Source of the DNA: Bacillus thuringiensis
Lineage (GTDB): Bacteria > Bacillota > Bacilli > Bacillales > Bacillaceae_G
Direction of reading: 5' to 3'
NCBI RefSeq assembly: GCF_014932895.1
Contig: NZ_JACYOF010000002.1
Coordinates: 62,001 to 126,000, forward strand
DNA length: 64,000 nucleotides
This document shows positions 49,611 to 59,800 of this stretch, in pieces (position 1 is the first letter of the stretch; every line of letters begins with the position of its first letter). Under the pieces are notes generated by a model. That model did not search any database and was not told the origin of the DNA. It saw only the letters and a list, made by a program, of their open reading frames with translations. The position numbers were made by a program, and so were the translations under genes.

Positions 49611-50900
49611 TTACTTGTATGATCGAATTGGTTCTTTCCATGGCCACTCACTTCCCATGTTCGATTCCAATAATAATACCGAAACAGTTATCCCTTCTTC
49701 AAATCCTCTCGTTCCCCCTGGTAAAACGATAAATGCATTCGCTTCTGCAAGTGAAGAAATTGCACTAGATTTATCTAAACCAACTGGTATAACTTGTAAT
49801 TGGCCATCTACAATTTCTACTCTCCCTCTTACAAAACGGGTAAATGGGTTTGCTTTTGGAAAGTCTTTCTGTAAAATTGCTTCCGCACGATATACGTGGG
49901 GATTTTTCTTATGCAAGTATGTTCCAATGACTGGTCGAACATATAATTCACAACCGACATAACAAGCAGAAGGATTACCAGATAGGCCAAATAATAGTTT
50001 TCCTTCTAGTTCAGCTACAGTTGTTACACTTCCTGGTCGCATCGCAATTTTATTAAAAAGTACATTAGCTTCTAATTTCTCATAAATAGCAGGTAAATAG
50101 TCATAGTCTCCTACTGAAACGCCACCAGTTGTAATTAATATGTCAACTTCTTTTATCGCTTTTTTTATAGTGTTATAACACGTCTCAAAATCGTCAGCGA
50201 ATTGTCCATAATACTGTACAATTCCACCTGCTCGTTCAATTTGAGCAGCTATCATATAGGAATTACTATTTCGAATCTTCCCACGTTTCAGTTGTTCATG
50301 CACTTCGAGAAGTTCACTACCTGTCGTTACAATTCCAATAACCGGCTGTTTTACAATACTTACGGAACTATAACCAAACGTAGCAAGAAGCGCCGCTACT
50401 CCAGGGTTAATAACAGTCCCTTTTTTCACAAGGATCGCATTTTGTTTTACATCTTCTCCTTTAAAAGAAATGTTATCACCAGAAGAGAAAGAGCGTTTTA
50501 ATACCATATAAGTCTTTTCGTTTTCTTCAAACTCTTCCGTTAGCTCTAACATAACAACCGCATTACACCCTACCGGAATTGCGGCTCCTGTCATAATACG
50601 GACAGCTTGAAATGCTTTCACCTCTTCTGTAAAAACAAAACCTGCTCCAATTTCGCCAATCACTTCAAACTGAATGGGATTACTGCTACTTGCTTCTTTT
50701 GTATCTTCTGCTCGAATCGCAAATCCGTCGTACGGAGAGCGATCAAAATGCGGGACATCATGATCTGCAATAACATCTTCTCCAAGCGTTCTACCGTAGC
50801 TTTCTATAAAAGAAACCTTTTCTATTTCACCCTGGTAAGCATATTCCATTACACGTGCAACTGCTTCTTCTACTGGAATTGGATTACGTTTTAATAACAT
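49611..50900 (-). CDS. moeA: Molybdopterin molybdenumtransferase MoeA
   Basis: A 429-residue MoeA. The N-terminal domain has DVPHFDRSPYDGFAIRA and IMTGAAIPVGCNAVV. The MogA-like domain has IGIVTTGSELLEVHEQL, GGIVQYYGQFADD and ITTGGVSVGDYDY. The C-terminal domain includes LFGLSGNPSACYVGCEL. It inserts molybdate into adenylated molybdopterin. I place the start at the ATG at 50900, after GAGGTG; the frame extends to 50936 without support. It is part of the moaA-moeB-moeA-moaE-moaD run. Confidence 0.93.
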   Translation of the reverse strand: MLLKRNPIPVEEAVARVMEYAYQGEIEKVSFIESYGRTLGEDVIADHDVPHFDRSPYDGFAIRAEDTKEASSSNPIQFEVIGEIGAGFVFTEEVKAFQAVRIMTGAAIPVGCNAVVMLELTEEFEENEKTYMVLKRSFSSGDNISFKGEDVKQNAILVKKGTVINPGVAALLATFGYSSVSIVKQPVIGIVTTGSELLEVHEQLKRGKIRNSNSYMIAAQIERAGGIVQYYGQFADDFETCYNTIKKAIKEVDILITTGGVSVGDYDYLPAIYEKLEANVLFNKIAMRPGSVTTVAELEGKLLFGLSGNPSACYVGCELYVRPVIGTYLHKKNPHVYRAEAILQKDFPKANPFTRFVRGRVEIVDGQLQVIPVGLDKSSAISSLAEANAFIVLPGGTRGFEEGITVSVLLLESNMGSEWPWKEPIRSYK

Positions 50901-50943
50901 TCTTTTTTCACCTCGTTTTGAGAAAGAGAAACTCACTTTCTAT

Positions 50944-51957
50944 TCATCCTATATATTTTGCGTATAATCGTTTTGCCATTTTCATATCATTTGTTCCATG
51001 AATAAATGCCCTACCGTCTGCGAATAAAACGAAACGATATTCATCAATTAGAAATGATAGTAAGTACGGCGTTTTTTGGACATGTACACTTTTTTGTAAT
51101 CGTTTTTGAATTTCGGTTAAATTAAGATCTCTCTTTATTCCTGAACGGATTTGAACTGTATTCCGTCCGCATAACACTTCAGTTTTCATCTGCGCTTCAA
51201 ATGTTAAACTTGGATACGTTCGTGATTTCCCACAAGATGGACATGTACTTTTTTTCTGTCTATTTACTTTTACTGAGAGATATTGATTGTTCCAAATATC
51301 AAATGATAACATCGTCCCTCTTAACGACTCATAATCATCCACCAATATTTTCATCGCCTCTGTTACTTGGTGAGCAACAACTATCTGTACAGCTGGCTGA
51401 ATGATTCCGGCTGTATCGCATGTTGCACCGCCCATAGGATGATCCATCAGACAGCGAAAACATGGTGTTTTCCCAGGAAGAATTGTATACGTTACACCGT
51501 AACTTCCGATGCATCCGCCGTATATCCAAGGTATACTCTCTTTTTGTGAAATGTCATTTATAAGTAGGCGCGTATCGAAATTGTCAGTCGCATCTATTAT
51601 GAGGTCCACTTCTTTTGTTAACTCTTCTATTTCTTGCATTGTGACATCCGTTACAACTGGTTCAATTTCCACCTCAGAATTAATCTTTCTTAAGTGTTCT
51701 GCCGCTGCAATTGCTTTCGGTTTGCACTGCTGTGCATCTTCTTCTGTATATAACTGTTGCCGTTGTAAATTACTCCATTCGACGTAGTCACGGTCAGCAA
51801 TTGTCAATTTCCCAATTCCCATCCTAACGAGAGCTTCCGCATTTGCAGCTCCTAGTGCACCCGCACCAATTAGGAGCACATGTTTTTCTCTTATTTTTCT
51901 TTGTCCCATTTCACCAATTCCAGAAAATAATACTTGCCTTGAATAACGCTCCTGCAT
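50944..51957 (-). CDS. moeB: MoeB/ThiF-family adenylyltransferase
   Basis: A 337-residue E1-like protein. RYSRQVLFSGIGEMGQRKI and LLIGAGALGAANAEALVRMG form the ATP site; DRDYVEWSNLQRQ and DATDNFDTR are the family signatures. Two Cys pairs (PCFRCLMD and STCPSCGKS) bind zinc. It adenylates the MoaD C-terminus for sulfur transfer; MoeB and ThiF are hard to separate by sequence, but the operon points to molybdenum cofactor. The C-terminal 80 residues are not a normal rhodanese domain. The ATG at 51957 follows AAAGGAGG. It starts just after the moaA stop. Confidence 0.9.
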   Translation of the reverse strand: MQERYSRQVLFSGIGEMGQRKIREKHVLLIGAGALGAANAEALVRMGIGKLTIADRDYVEWSNLQRQQLYTEEDAQQCKPKAIAAAEHLRKINSEVEIEPVVTDVTMQEIEELTKEVDLIIDATDNFDTRLLINDISQKESIPWIYGGCIGSYGVTYTILPGKTPCFRCLMDHPMGGATCDTAGIIQPAVQIVVAHQVTEAMKILVDDYESLRGTMLSFDIWNNQYLSVKVNRQKKSTCPSCGKSRTYPSLTFEAQMKTEVLCGRNTVQIRSGIKRDLNLTEIQKRLQKSVHVQKTPYLLSFLIDEYRFVLFADGRAFIHGTNDMKMAKRLYAKYIG

Positions 51958-51974
51958 AGGGAATCCTCCTTTCA

Positions 51975-52988
51975 CTATCCGCCAATGTAAGACATTTCAA
52001 CTTTTGGACGTTTATTTGTACTTTCCGCCGTTCTTTCATCTGAATATCGATCTGTTCTATATCGCCATGTATGTTGTAAAATTTTTAATAGTGATGCATC
52101 AGAAATATTTTCTCGAAGAAGCATTCGCAAATCCGTTCCTTTTGTGCCAAATAAACATGTAAAAAACTTACCATCTGCCGAAATACGGGCTCTCGTACAA
52201 GAAGAACAAAATGACTCAGAAACAGAAGTAATAAATCCAACTTCTGCATCGCTCCCTACATATCGATACAATTTTGCTACTTCTCCAAAGTAACGAGGCT
52301 TTACGGGCTCAATAGGATATACACGATTAATTTTCTCTATTAATTGTTCCTTCGTAATGACTTGTTCAAAGTTCCATCCGTTCGTACTGCCCACATCCAT
52401 AAACTCGATAAAACGGAGCTGAATTTCTTGTTCTTTAAAATAACGAGCCATAAGAAGAATTTGACTATCATTCATCCCTTTTTTTACGACCATATTTACC
52501 TTTACTTCCAATCCAGCTGCCTTTGCTGCTTCAATTCCTTTCAGTACAGGTTTTGTACTTACATTTCTTCCATTAATTTTTTGGAAGACATGATCCTCTA
52601 TCGCATCTAAGCTAATATTTACACGCTTTAATCCTGCGTCTTTTAGCGCCTTAGCTTGTTTTGCTAAATGAATACCATTTGTTGTGAGTCCAATATCTTT
52701 TAAGCCTTCTAGCTTTGCAAGCCTTGCAATTAGCTTCGGTAAATCTTTACGCAATAACGGTTCACCGCCAGTAAGCCTAATTTTATTGACTCCCATACTT
52801 ATAAATAATTTTGCCAATCTTTCTATTTCATCGAACGTTAATAAAAACTCTTCCTGTAAAAAAGCGTAATCAGATCCGAACACTTCAGCAGGCATACAGT
52901 ATGTGCACCTAAAATTACAACGATCAATAATTGAAATACGTAAATCTTGAAGTGGCCGTTCTAAAGAATCTTTCATTTTCTCGTGCAT
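51975..52988 (-). CDS. moaA: GTP 3',8-cyclase MoaA
   Basis: A 337-residue radical SAM enzyme. The first [4Fe-4S] cluster uses [11 protein letters not shown] (CxxxCxxC). [13 protein letters not shown] is the SAM-binding segment. The C-terminal cluster uses [22 protein letters not shown]. It ends SYIGG, the double-Gly tail required for activity. It catalyses the first step of molybdenum cofactor synthesis with MoaC, which is not in this window. The ATG at 52988 follows AAGAAGGG. It is the promoter-proximal gene of the moa/moe run, with an FNR box upstream. Confidence 0.95.
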   Translation of the reverse strand: MHEKMKDSLERPLQDLRISIIDRCNFRCTYCMPAEVFGSDYAFLQEEFLLTFDEIERLAKLFISMGVNKIRLTGGEPLLRKDLPKLIARLAKLEGLKDIGLTTNGIHLAKQAKALKDAGLKRVNISLDAIEDHVFQKINGRNVSTKPVLKGIEAAKAAGLEVKVNMVVKKGMNDSQILLMARYFKEQEIQLRFIEFMDVGSTNGWNFEQVITKEQLIEKINRVYPIEPVKPRYFGEVAKLYRYVGSDAEVGFITSVSESFCSSCTRARISADGKFFTCLFGTKGTDLRMLLRENISDASLLKILQHTWRYRTDRYSDERTAESTNKRPKVEMSYIGG

Positions 52989-53047
52989 CTATATCCCTTC
53001 TTTTCTGCTCAAATCCTTAGTAAGCTTTCAATTTTTTATTTGCCTTC

Positions 53048-53090
53048 ATTATAAAAAAGAAGCGACATATTCAATGTGACTTTTCTCACA
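53048..53090 (-). promoter_or_regulatory. FNR-dependent promoter of the moaA operon
   Basis: A perfect box TGTGA-CTTTTC-TCACA (53075-53090) and a minus-strand TATAAT (plus 53048-53053) put the box centre about 41.5 bases upstream of the expected start. It lies between moaA and the divergent fnr gene. Confidence 0.85.
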
Positions 53091-53266
53091 TTACTTTCCC
53101 CATTCAAAAATTCTTCACAAATCTGTTCGCATTTTGTTCACATCTTTAGCCCCTGATCCTTACGGTCATTGAAATTTTACATTATTTTTTAAATAGCTCT
53201 TGCATTTTCATCATACTTACACTCAAAATAGGAAATGTATTGCTTATAAGAAGAAAGGTGATCACT

Positions 53267-53959
53267 GTGGCAAACAGTATGACATTATCTCAAGATTTAA
53301 AAGAATTACTTGCATCTGTTGAATATAAAATGCAAATTAAAAAAGGTAGTTTTATTTTTCAAGAAGGCATGGAAGCAACTGAACTCTATATCATCCACTC
53401 TGGAAAAGTACAAATTAGTAAACTAAGTGCTGATGGGCAGGAATTGACACTCCGTATTTGTTCGGAATACGACATTATTGGAGAATTAACATTGTTCACG
53501 GACAATGCAAAGTATTTATTAAATTCAAAATGCCTTGAAGATGTTGAAGTAGGAGTTATAAAGCGTGAAGCGTTAGAAAAAGAATTACTCCAAAAGCCCG
53601 CACTTGTATTTGAATTTATGAAATGGATTAGTGAACATTTAAGAAGAATGCAAACGAAGTTCCGAGACTTAGTATTACACGGCAAAAAAGGGGCCCTGTA
53701 TTCTACTCTCATTCGAATGACAAATAGTTACGGTGTGTTAAAAGAGAATGGGATTCTCATCGATTTACCATTAACGAATCAAGAACTTGCTAATTTCTGT
53801 GCAACTTCACGTGAAAGTGTAAATCGGATGTTAAATGAATTAAAAAAGCAAGGTACAATTTCTATTCATAAAGGAAAGATTACAATCCACGATTTACAAT
53901 TTTTAAAATGTGAAATTGCTTGTGAAGATTGTTCTGCCTCTATTTGCAGCATAGATTAG
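53267..53959 (+). CDS. fnr: Anaerobic regulator Fnr (Crp/Fnr family)
   Basis: A 230-residue regulator. The N-terminal cyclic-nucleotide-like beta barrel (about 15-115) precedes a long dimer helix and a C-terminal winged helix whose recognition segment is ANFCATSRESVNRML. The C-terminal tail holds Cys215, Cys219, Cys222 and Cys227 (CEIACEDCSASIC). Bacillus Fnr binds an oxygen-labile [4Fe-4S] cluster with C-terminal cysteines, not N-terminal ones as in E. coli. I choose the GTG at 53267, well spaced from AAAGGTGATC; this gives the Cys219/222/227 numbering. It activates the boxed promoters in this island. Confidence 0.92.
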   Translation: MANSMTLSQDLKELLASVEYKMQIKKGSFIFQEGMEATELYIIHSGKVQISKLSADGQELTLRICSEYDIIGELTLFTDNAKYLLNSKCLEDVEVGVIKREALEKELLQKPALVFEFMKWISEHLRRMQTKFRDLVLHGKKGALYSTLIRMTNSYGVLKENGILIDLPLTNQELANFCATSRESVNRMLNELKKQGTISIHKGKITIHDLQFLKCEIACEDCSASICSID

Positions 53960-53988
53960 CATCTTATTTAGATGCTAATCTTTTTTCA
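53952..53988 (+). terminator. Terminator overlapping the fnr stop codon
   Basis: GATTAGCATCT (53954-53964) and AGATGCTAATC (53970-53980) form a perfect 11-bp stem, then TTTTTT. The left arm contains the fnr TAG. Confidence 0.92.
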
Positions 53989-54024
53989 ATTCAAGCTACT
54001 TATTAACGGTTTTTCCCTATATAA

Positions 54025-54060
54025 ACAAAACGAGGCCTTCCATATTAGACCTCGTTTCGT
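54025..54060 (-). terminator. Terminator of narGHJI
   Basis: AAAACGAGGCC (54027-54037) pairs with its partner at 54047-54056. On the minus strand the stem is followed by TTGTTTAT. Confidence 0.75.
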
Positions 54061-54094
54061 TTTAGCCATTAGCTCCTATCCGTTTACAGCGGTA

Positions 54095-54784
54095 TTATTT
54101 TTTCAATTCATTAGGAATACGTCTTCTGTAAATTACATAACTACGGCTTAAGTATTTAATCGGGGCACTAAAAACATGTACAAGTCTTGTAAACGGCCAT
54201 ACTGCGAAAAGCCCCATCCCTGCAATAATATGAATTTTAAACCATACAGGTACTTCCGTCATATATTCAACTTTCGGTTGGAAAATAAAGAGACTTCGGA
54301 ACCATGGACCGATCGTTGTACGATAATCAAACCCCTTTGAGTCGATATTTAAAAATGTTGAGGAAAGTCCTGCTAGCATGACGATAAATAATAAAATAAG
54401 CGCAATATAATCTCCCTTTGTACTCGTTGCAATGATGCGTTTTACTGTTACACGGCGATACGTTAGTATAATTAAACCGACTATAGAAGCAACACCTGCC
54501 GGAAGTCCGAAACTAATTGCTACTACATGATACATATGCTCAGAAATACCTATTGAACGGTATACGGACTCTGGAATTAAAATCCCCATAACATGACCGC
54601 TAATTACGAACATGATCCCAAAGTGGAATAATAGACTTCCGACCCGGAGCATTTTCTTCTCTAATAGTTCACTAGATTTTGATGTCCATCCAAATTGATC
54701 ATAGTTGTATCTGAAAATATGTCCACCGATAAAGATTGCAAAAATGATATAGGGAAACAACACCCATAGAAATTGATCCATCAT
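54095..54784 (-). CDS. narI: Respiratory nitrate reductase gamma subunit NarI
   Basis: A 229-residue b-type cytochrome with five membrane segments and haem-ligand histidines (FGIMFVISGHVMG, HMYHVVAISFG, HIIAGMGLFAVWPFTRLVH). It oxidises menaquinol and passes electrons to NarH. The ATG at 54784, 8 bases after AAAGGAGAG, is preferred over upstream codons. It is the last gene of narGHJI. Confidence 0.95.
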   Translation of the reverse strand: MMDQFLWVLFPYIIFAIFIGGHIFRYNYDQFGWTSKSSELLEKKMLRVGSLLFHFGIMFVISGHVMGILIPESVYRSIGISEHMYHVVAISFGLPAGVASIVGLIILTYRRVTVKRIIATSTKGDYIALILLFIVMLAGLSSTFLNIDSKGFDYRTTIGPWFRSLFIFQPKVEYMTEVPVWFKIHIIAGMGLFAVWPFTRLVHVFSAPIKYLSRSYVIYRRRIPNELKK

Positions 54785-54801
54785 TTTGACAACTCTCCTT
54801 T

Positions 54802-55332
54802 CTAATTTGTCTGTACACCCCATGTATCGATAGCGAGGAGAATAGCTGCAAGAATTGGTTCATACATACTGTCTGCTTCTTTTAACTGCACGTGCAATGC
54901 TTGTATATTCTCCTTGTATTTACTCCTAATCGGTTCACTGTCTTGTTCATCTGCATTTGCAAAGAACTCAAGCAAAAGCGGTAAATAATCCGGTAGTTCT
55001 TTATCTGTTACTTCCAAACCAGATTTTTTATAATGCTGTTTTAACTCTAATAATTCAATACCTCTTTCTCTTTGTTCACCAGTGTTCATATAAGTAAGAT
55101 ACATATTTGTTTTCTTACCAAAGTCGAATGTATATACGTAACAATCGATTAATTGATCATGCGTTTTATCTAGCGCTTGCTTTATAAAGGCTGTAAGTGA
55201 TGCTTTAACGTCTTCCTGTTCTATTGTTTCAATCTCTTCTTGCAATTCAGTTAAAGCTTCTCTCCACCCTAGTTCAGGATAGGAGAGAAGAAAAGAAGAA
55301 CAAGAAAAAGCAGTTTGTAAACTTTGTTTCAT
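54802..55332 (-). CDS. narJ: Nitrate reductase chaperone NarJ
   Basis: A 176-residue helical cytoplasmic protein of the TorD/NarJ type (FLLSYPELGWREAL, YVYTFDFGKKTNMYLTYMN, LPDYLPLLLEFFA). It guards cofactor loading and assembly of NarGH and is not part of the final complex. The ATG at 55332 follows AAAGGGG and lies 18 bases after narH. Confidence 0.92.
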   Translation of the reverse strand: MKQSLQTAFSCSSFLLSYPELGWREALTELQEEIETIEQEDVKASLTAFIKQALDKTHDQLIDCYVYTFDFGKKTNMYLTYMNTGEQRERGIELLELKQHYKKSGLEVTDKELPDYLPLLLEFFANADEQDSEPIRSKYKENIQALHVQLKEADSMYEPILAAILLAIDTWGVQTN

Positions 55333-55350
55333 AATTTTCCGCCCCTTTAT

Positions 55351-56826
55351 TTAAGAAATTGTCATACAAGAGCCTGGACCACCTGTGAAGGATAAACCAC
55401 AACTTCCTTGTTCGCTATATAAATCTGCCACTTGTTCACGGTGAGATGTCGGGATGACGAAGCGATCTTTATATTTCGCAATAGCAAGAAGACGATACAT
55501 ATCTTCTACATCCTGTTTCGTTAAACCAAGTTCTTTTAATACAGCTTCATTTGGCTCTTTATTAATTTGCAGTGCTCTCATATGCGTTCGCATAACAGCC
55601 ATTTTTTTCAATGTAAGACGAATGTGTGACTCATCCCCTGCAGTAAGTAAATTCGCTAAATATTGAATTGGAATACGCATATTATCGATAGCAGGGAAAA
55701 TCTCTTCTGCTTGCCAGTTACTACCTTTCCCTTCCACCATATTCATAATTGGGCTAAGTGGCGGAATATACCAAACCATCGGCATTGTACGATACTCTGG
55801 ATGAAGAGGCAGAGCAATTTTCCAATCGATAATCATTTTATAGATCGGTGACTCTTGTGCTGCTTTAATCCATTCTTCAGGAATCCCTTGTTTTTTCGCC
55901 TCAGCTGCTACTTCTGGATCATTGGGATCTAGGAAAACAGTAAGCTGAGATTCATATAAATCTTTTTCATCTTCAACAGAAGCTGCTTCTTTTACTTTGT
56001 CAGCGTCATATAGCATTACCCCAATATACCGAATACGTCCTACACATGTTTCCGAACAAATTGTTGGCATACCTGCTTCAATACGAGGGAAACACATTGT
56101 GCATTTTTCAGCTTTATTCGTTTGCCAATTAAAATACACTTTTTTATATGGACAAGAAGATACGCAAAATCTCCATGCACGACATGCATTTTGATCTACA
56201 AGAACAATCCCATCTTCTTCACGTTTATACATCGCACCAGATGGACAAGAAGATACACAAGATGGATTCATACAATGTTCGCATATGCGTGGTAAATACA
56301 TCATAAAGACGTTTTCAAAATCTGTTTTAATTTCTTCTTCCATTTTCTTTACGTTCGGATCTTGTAATCCTGTTATATGTCCGCCTGCTAAATCATCTTC
56401 CCAGTTCGGACCCCATTCAATTTTGTCGATAAATTCGCCTGTAATTGCTGATTTCGGACGAGCAACTGGTTGATGCTTACGTTGCGGACTATTTGTTAAT
56501 GTTTCATAATCATAGTTCCAAGGTTCAAAGTAATCATCAATTGTTGGCTGATCTGGATTGTGGAAAATATTCATAAGACGTTTCATTTTCGAACCGGATT
56601 TCAGCTGAATTTCACCATTTTTCAATTCCCAGCCACCTTTGTATTTCTCCTGATCTTCCCATTGTTTAGGATAACCAATTCCAGGTTTCGTTTCTACGTT
56701 ATTGAAGTACATATATTCAGCACCTGGACGATTTGTCCAGGTGTTTTTGCATGTTACGCTACAAGTATGGCAGCCGATGCATTTATCTAGGTTCATTACC
56801 ATTCCGACTTGTGCTTTAATCTTCAA
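55351..56826 (-). CDS. narH: Respiratory nitrate reductase beta subunit NarH
   Basis: A 491-residue ferredoxin-like subunit with four Cys clusters: CIGCHTCSVTCKNTW, ICEHCMNPSCVSSCPSG, ACRAWRFCVSSCPYKK and KCTMCFPRIEAG with ETCVGR. The Trp in CRAW is the hallmark of the [3Fe-4S] cluster in NarH. It relays electrons from NarI to NarG. It starts at a TTG (56826), 8 bases after GGAGGT, and overlaps the end of narG by 11 bases. Confidence 0.95.
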   Translation of the reverse strand: MKIKAQVGMVMNLDKCIGCHTCSVTCKNTWTNRPGAEYMYFNNVETKPGIGYPKQWEDQEKYKGGWELKNGEIQLKSGSKMKRLMNIFHNPDQPTIDDYFEPWNYDYETLTNSPQRKHQPVARPKSAITGEFIDKIEWGPNWEDDLAGGHITGLQDPNVKKMEEEIKTDFENVFMMYLPRICEHCMNPSCVSSCPSGAMYKREEDGIVLVDQNACRAWRFCVSSCPYKKVYFNWQTNKAEKCTMCFPRIEAGMPTICSETCVGRIRYIGVMLYDADKVKEAASVEDEKDLYESQLTVFLDPNDPEVAAEAKKQGIPEEWIKAAQESPIYKMIIDWKIALPLHPEYRTMPMVWYIPPLSPIMNMVEGKGSNWQAEEIFPAIDNMRIPIQYLANLLTAGDESHIRLTLKKMAVMRTHMRALQINKEPNEAVLKELGLTKQDVEDMYRLLAIAKYKDRFVIPTSHREQVADLYSEQGSCGLSFTGGPGSCMTIS

Positions 56827-59800
56827 GCCAATCTACCTCCTTCAGTTTGCGAATTACAACGTTTAAGTCGCGCTGGTTCCCAGTTGGACCATAGTAGTTA
56901 AATCCATAACTTAATTGACCGTATCCACCAATCATATGTGTTGGTTTGACGTGAATTCGAGTTGGACTATTATGCGTTCCTCCGCGGTTACTTGTTAATT
57001 TCGTACCAGGTACGTTAATGTGGCGATCTTGCGCATGGTGCATAAATGCCATTCCTCTCGGTATACGGTGCGTTACAACAGCACGTGCTACAACAACACC
57101 GTTACGGTTAAAGCACTCAATCCAATCATTATCTGCAACGCCAGCTTCAGTAGCATCTTCTTTATTCATCCAAACGGTTGGTCCACCTCTAAACAGCGTT
57201 AACATCGGCAATGAATCGAAGTACATACTATGAATCGACCACTTATTATGCGGTGTTAAATAGTTTAGTGTAATCTCTTTTCCTTCTACTTCAGGCCGTG
57301 ATTTACGGAACGGTTTATGTTGCAGAATTGGTTTAAATGTTGCCATCGTTTCACCAAATTCTTTCATCATGTCATGATCTAAGTAGAAAGATTGTCGACC
57401 CGTTATCGTTCTCCAAGGGATAAGACGTTCCACATTTGTTGTAAACGGTGAGTAACGACGTCCACCTTTTTCTGAACCTGTGAAGGCTGGAGAAGTAATA
57501 ACTGTTTTCGGCTGTGCTGTAATTTGTTCAAATGTGAAGCATTCTTCTTCACGTTCTTCTGCTAAATCACGTAGTTTTAAATCCGTTTGTTTTTCAAGTG
57601 CTTCCCATGCTTTTACAGCCATATGACCGTTTGTTGTAGAAGAAAGAGTTAATACCGCCTCAGCAGCATTAATTGCTTCTTTTATGTCTGGGCAACCTTT
57701 CGCAATAGAATCAGTTCGAATAACTCCTAATCGACTCTTTAATTGCTCATATTCTTTTTCTGCAGACCAAGAAATCCCTTTCGTACCAATCGGTTGTTTT
57801 CCAGCATTTGGTCCAAGCGCTGTCATTTTGTCATAAATCGTTTTATAATCCCTTTCGACAACATGAATTTGCGGCATCGTTTTACCTGGGATTGGTTCAC
57901 ACTCACCTTTGCTCCAATCTTTAATCTTGCCAAGCGGTTGCGCTAATTCTTGTGGTGTATCGTGAAGAAGTGGCGTTGCAACGACTTCTTTCATTGGTTC
58001 AAGATCGATTTTCTTCGCTAAATCTGACACAGCTTTAGAAAGAGAGGTGAAAATATCCCAGTCAGAGCGTGCTTCCCACGGTGAACCGATGGCTGGATTA
58101 AATGGATGTACAAATGGATGCATATCTGTACTGCTTAAATCATGTTTTTCATACCAAGTTGAAGCTGGTAAGACGATATCAGAATAAAGTGCTGTTCCAG
58201 CCATACGGAAATCTAAATTAATGAGTAAATCTAACTTCCCTTCAGGTGCTTCTTCATGCCACTTAATTTCTTCTGGTCGTAATGAATCACTATCGTCATT
58301 CATTAATCCGTTTGTTGTACCTAATAAATGTTTTAAAAAATATTCGTGACCTTTACCAGAACTTGAAATTAAGTTTGCACGCCATACAAATAAATTGCGC
58401 GGGAAGTTGTTTTTGTTATCTGGATCTTCAATTGCAAATTTCAGTTCTTTTTCTTTTAATTTTTGTGCAACGTATTTTCCGATTTCTTCTTGCGTTGTTG
58501 CACCAGAAGCAACAGCTTCTTTATATAATTCAATTCCATTTTTCTCGAATGTTGGATATGAAGGTAACCAACCAAGTCGTGCTGCTAATACGTTGTAATC
58601 ACCATGATGTTGATAACGGGAGTTGCCCTCAACTGGTGATGCTAAGTGTCCAACAGGTGTATCTTCATAGCGCCATTGATCTGTTACAAAATAGAAGAAT
58701 GAAGTACCATTTTGTAATTTCGGTGGCCCTTGCCAATCTTTTGCCATCGCGATTGTTTGCCATCCTTCTGCTGGTCGTAATTTTTCTTGCCCAACATAAT
58801 GCGCCCAACCGCCGCCGTTTACACCTTGCGCTCCAACGAGAAGAACAAGATTTAAAACTGCGCGATAAATCGTATCTGAATTAAACCAATGATTAATACC
58901 AGCTCCGACAATGATCATCGAGCGACCATTTGTATCAACAGCATTTTGTGCGAACTCACGAGCGATTTGAATAATTAGTTCTCGTTTCACTCCTGTCATT
59001 TTCTCTTGCCATGCAGGTGTAAACGGTACTTCATCATTGAAGTCTTTCGGCTCTTGTCCGCCAAGCCCTCGGTTCACACCGTAATTTGCTAACGTTAAGT
59101 CGTATACAGTTGTAACGAACACTTCGCCTTCTTCTGTCATAACCTTTTTTACTGGAATTGTACGTTCTAATATTGTATTTCCATCATCAGAGAAGTACGG
59201 AATTCGTACGGTTCCAATCGCTTCTTCCATTCCAAGTAAAGAAAGACGTGGATCAATCTTTTCACCTGTTTGTTCATCTTCTAAACGCAAGTTCCATTTC
59301 TTTTCATTATCCCAACGTGACCCCATTGTGCCGTGAGGTGTTGCAAAATCATTCGTGTTTTCGTTCCAAAGAACAGGTTTCCATTCTCCTAACTTCGTTT
59401 CGCGTCCAATATCAGAAGCGTTTAAGAAACGATCAGCAACGAATTGATCTCCTTTTTGTTTCAATGTGACAAAGAAAGGAAAATCAGTATATTGCTTCGC
59501 ATACTTTGTGAAATATTCCACTTGATTATCTACGTAAAATTCTTGTAAGATCACATGCCCCATTGCCATCGCAAGTGCACCATCTGTACCTTGTTTCACA
59601 CTAATCCAATCATCCGCAAACTTAGTAGACTCAGCGAAATCAGGACTTACAGAAACGACTTTCGTTCCTTTATATCGAACCTCTGCTAAAAAGTGCGCAT
59701 CTGGTGTTCTCGTCATCGGCACATTTGAACCCCATGTCATAATGTAACCGGAGTTATACCAATCACTACTCTCTGGTACATCTGTTTGATCACCCCAAAT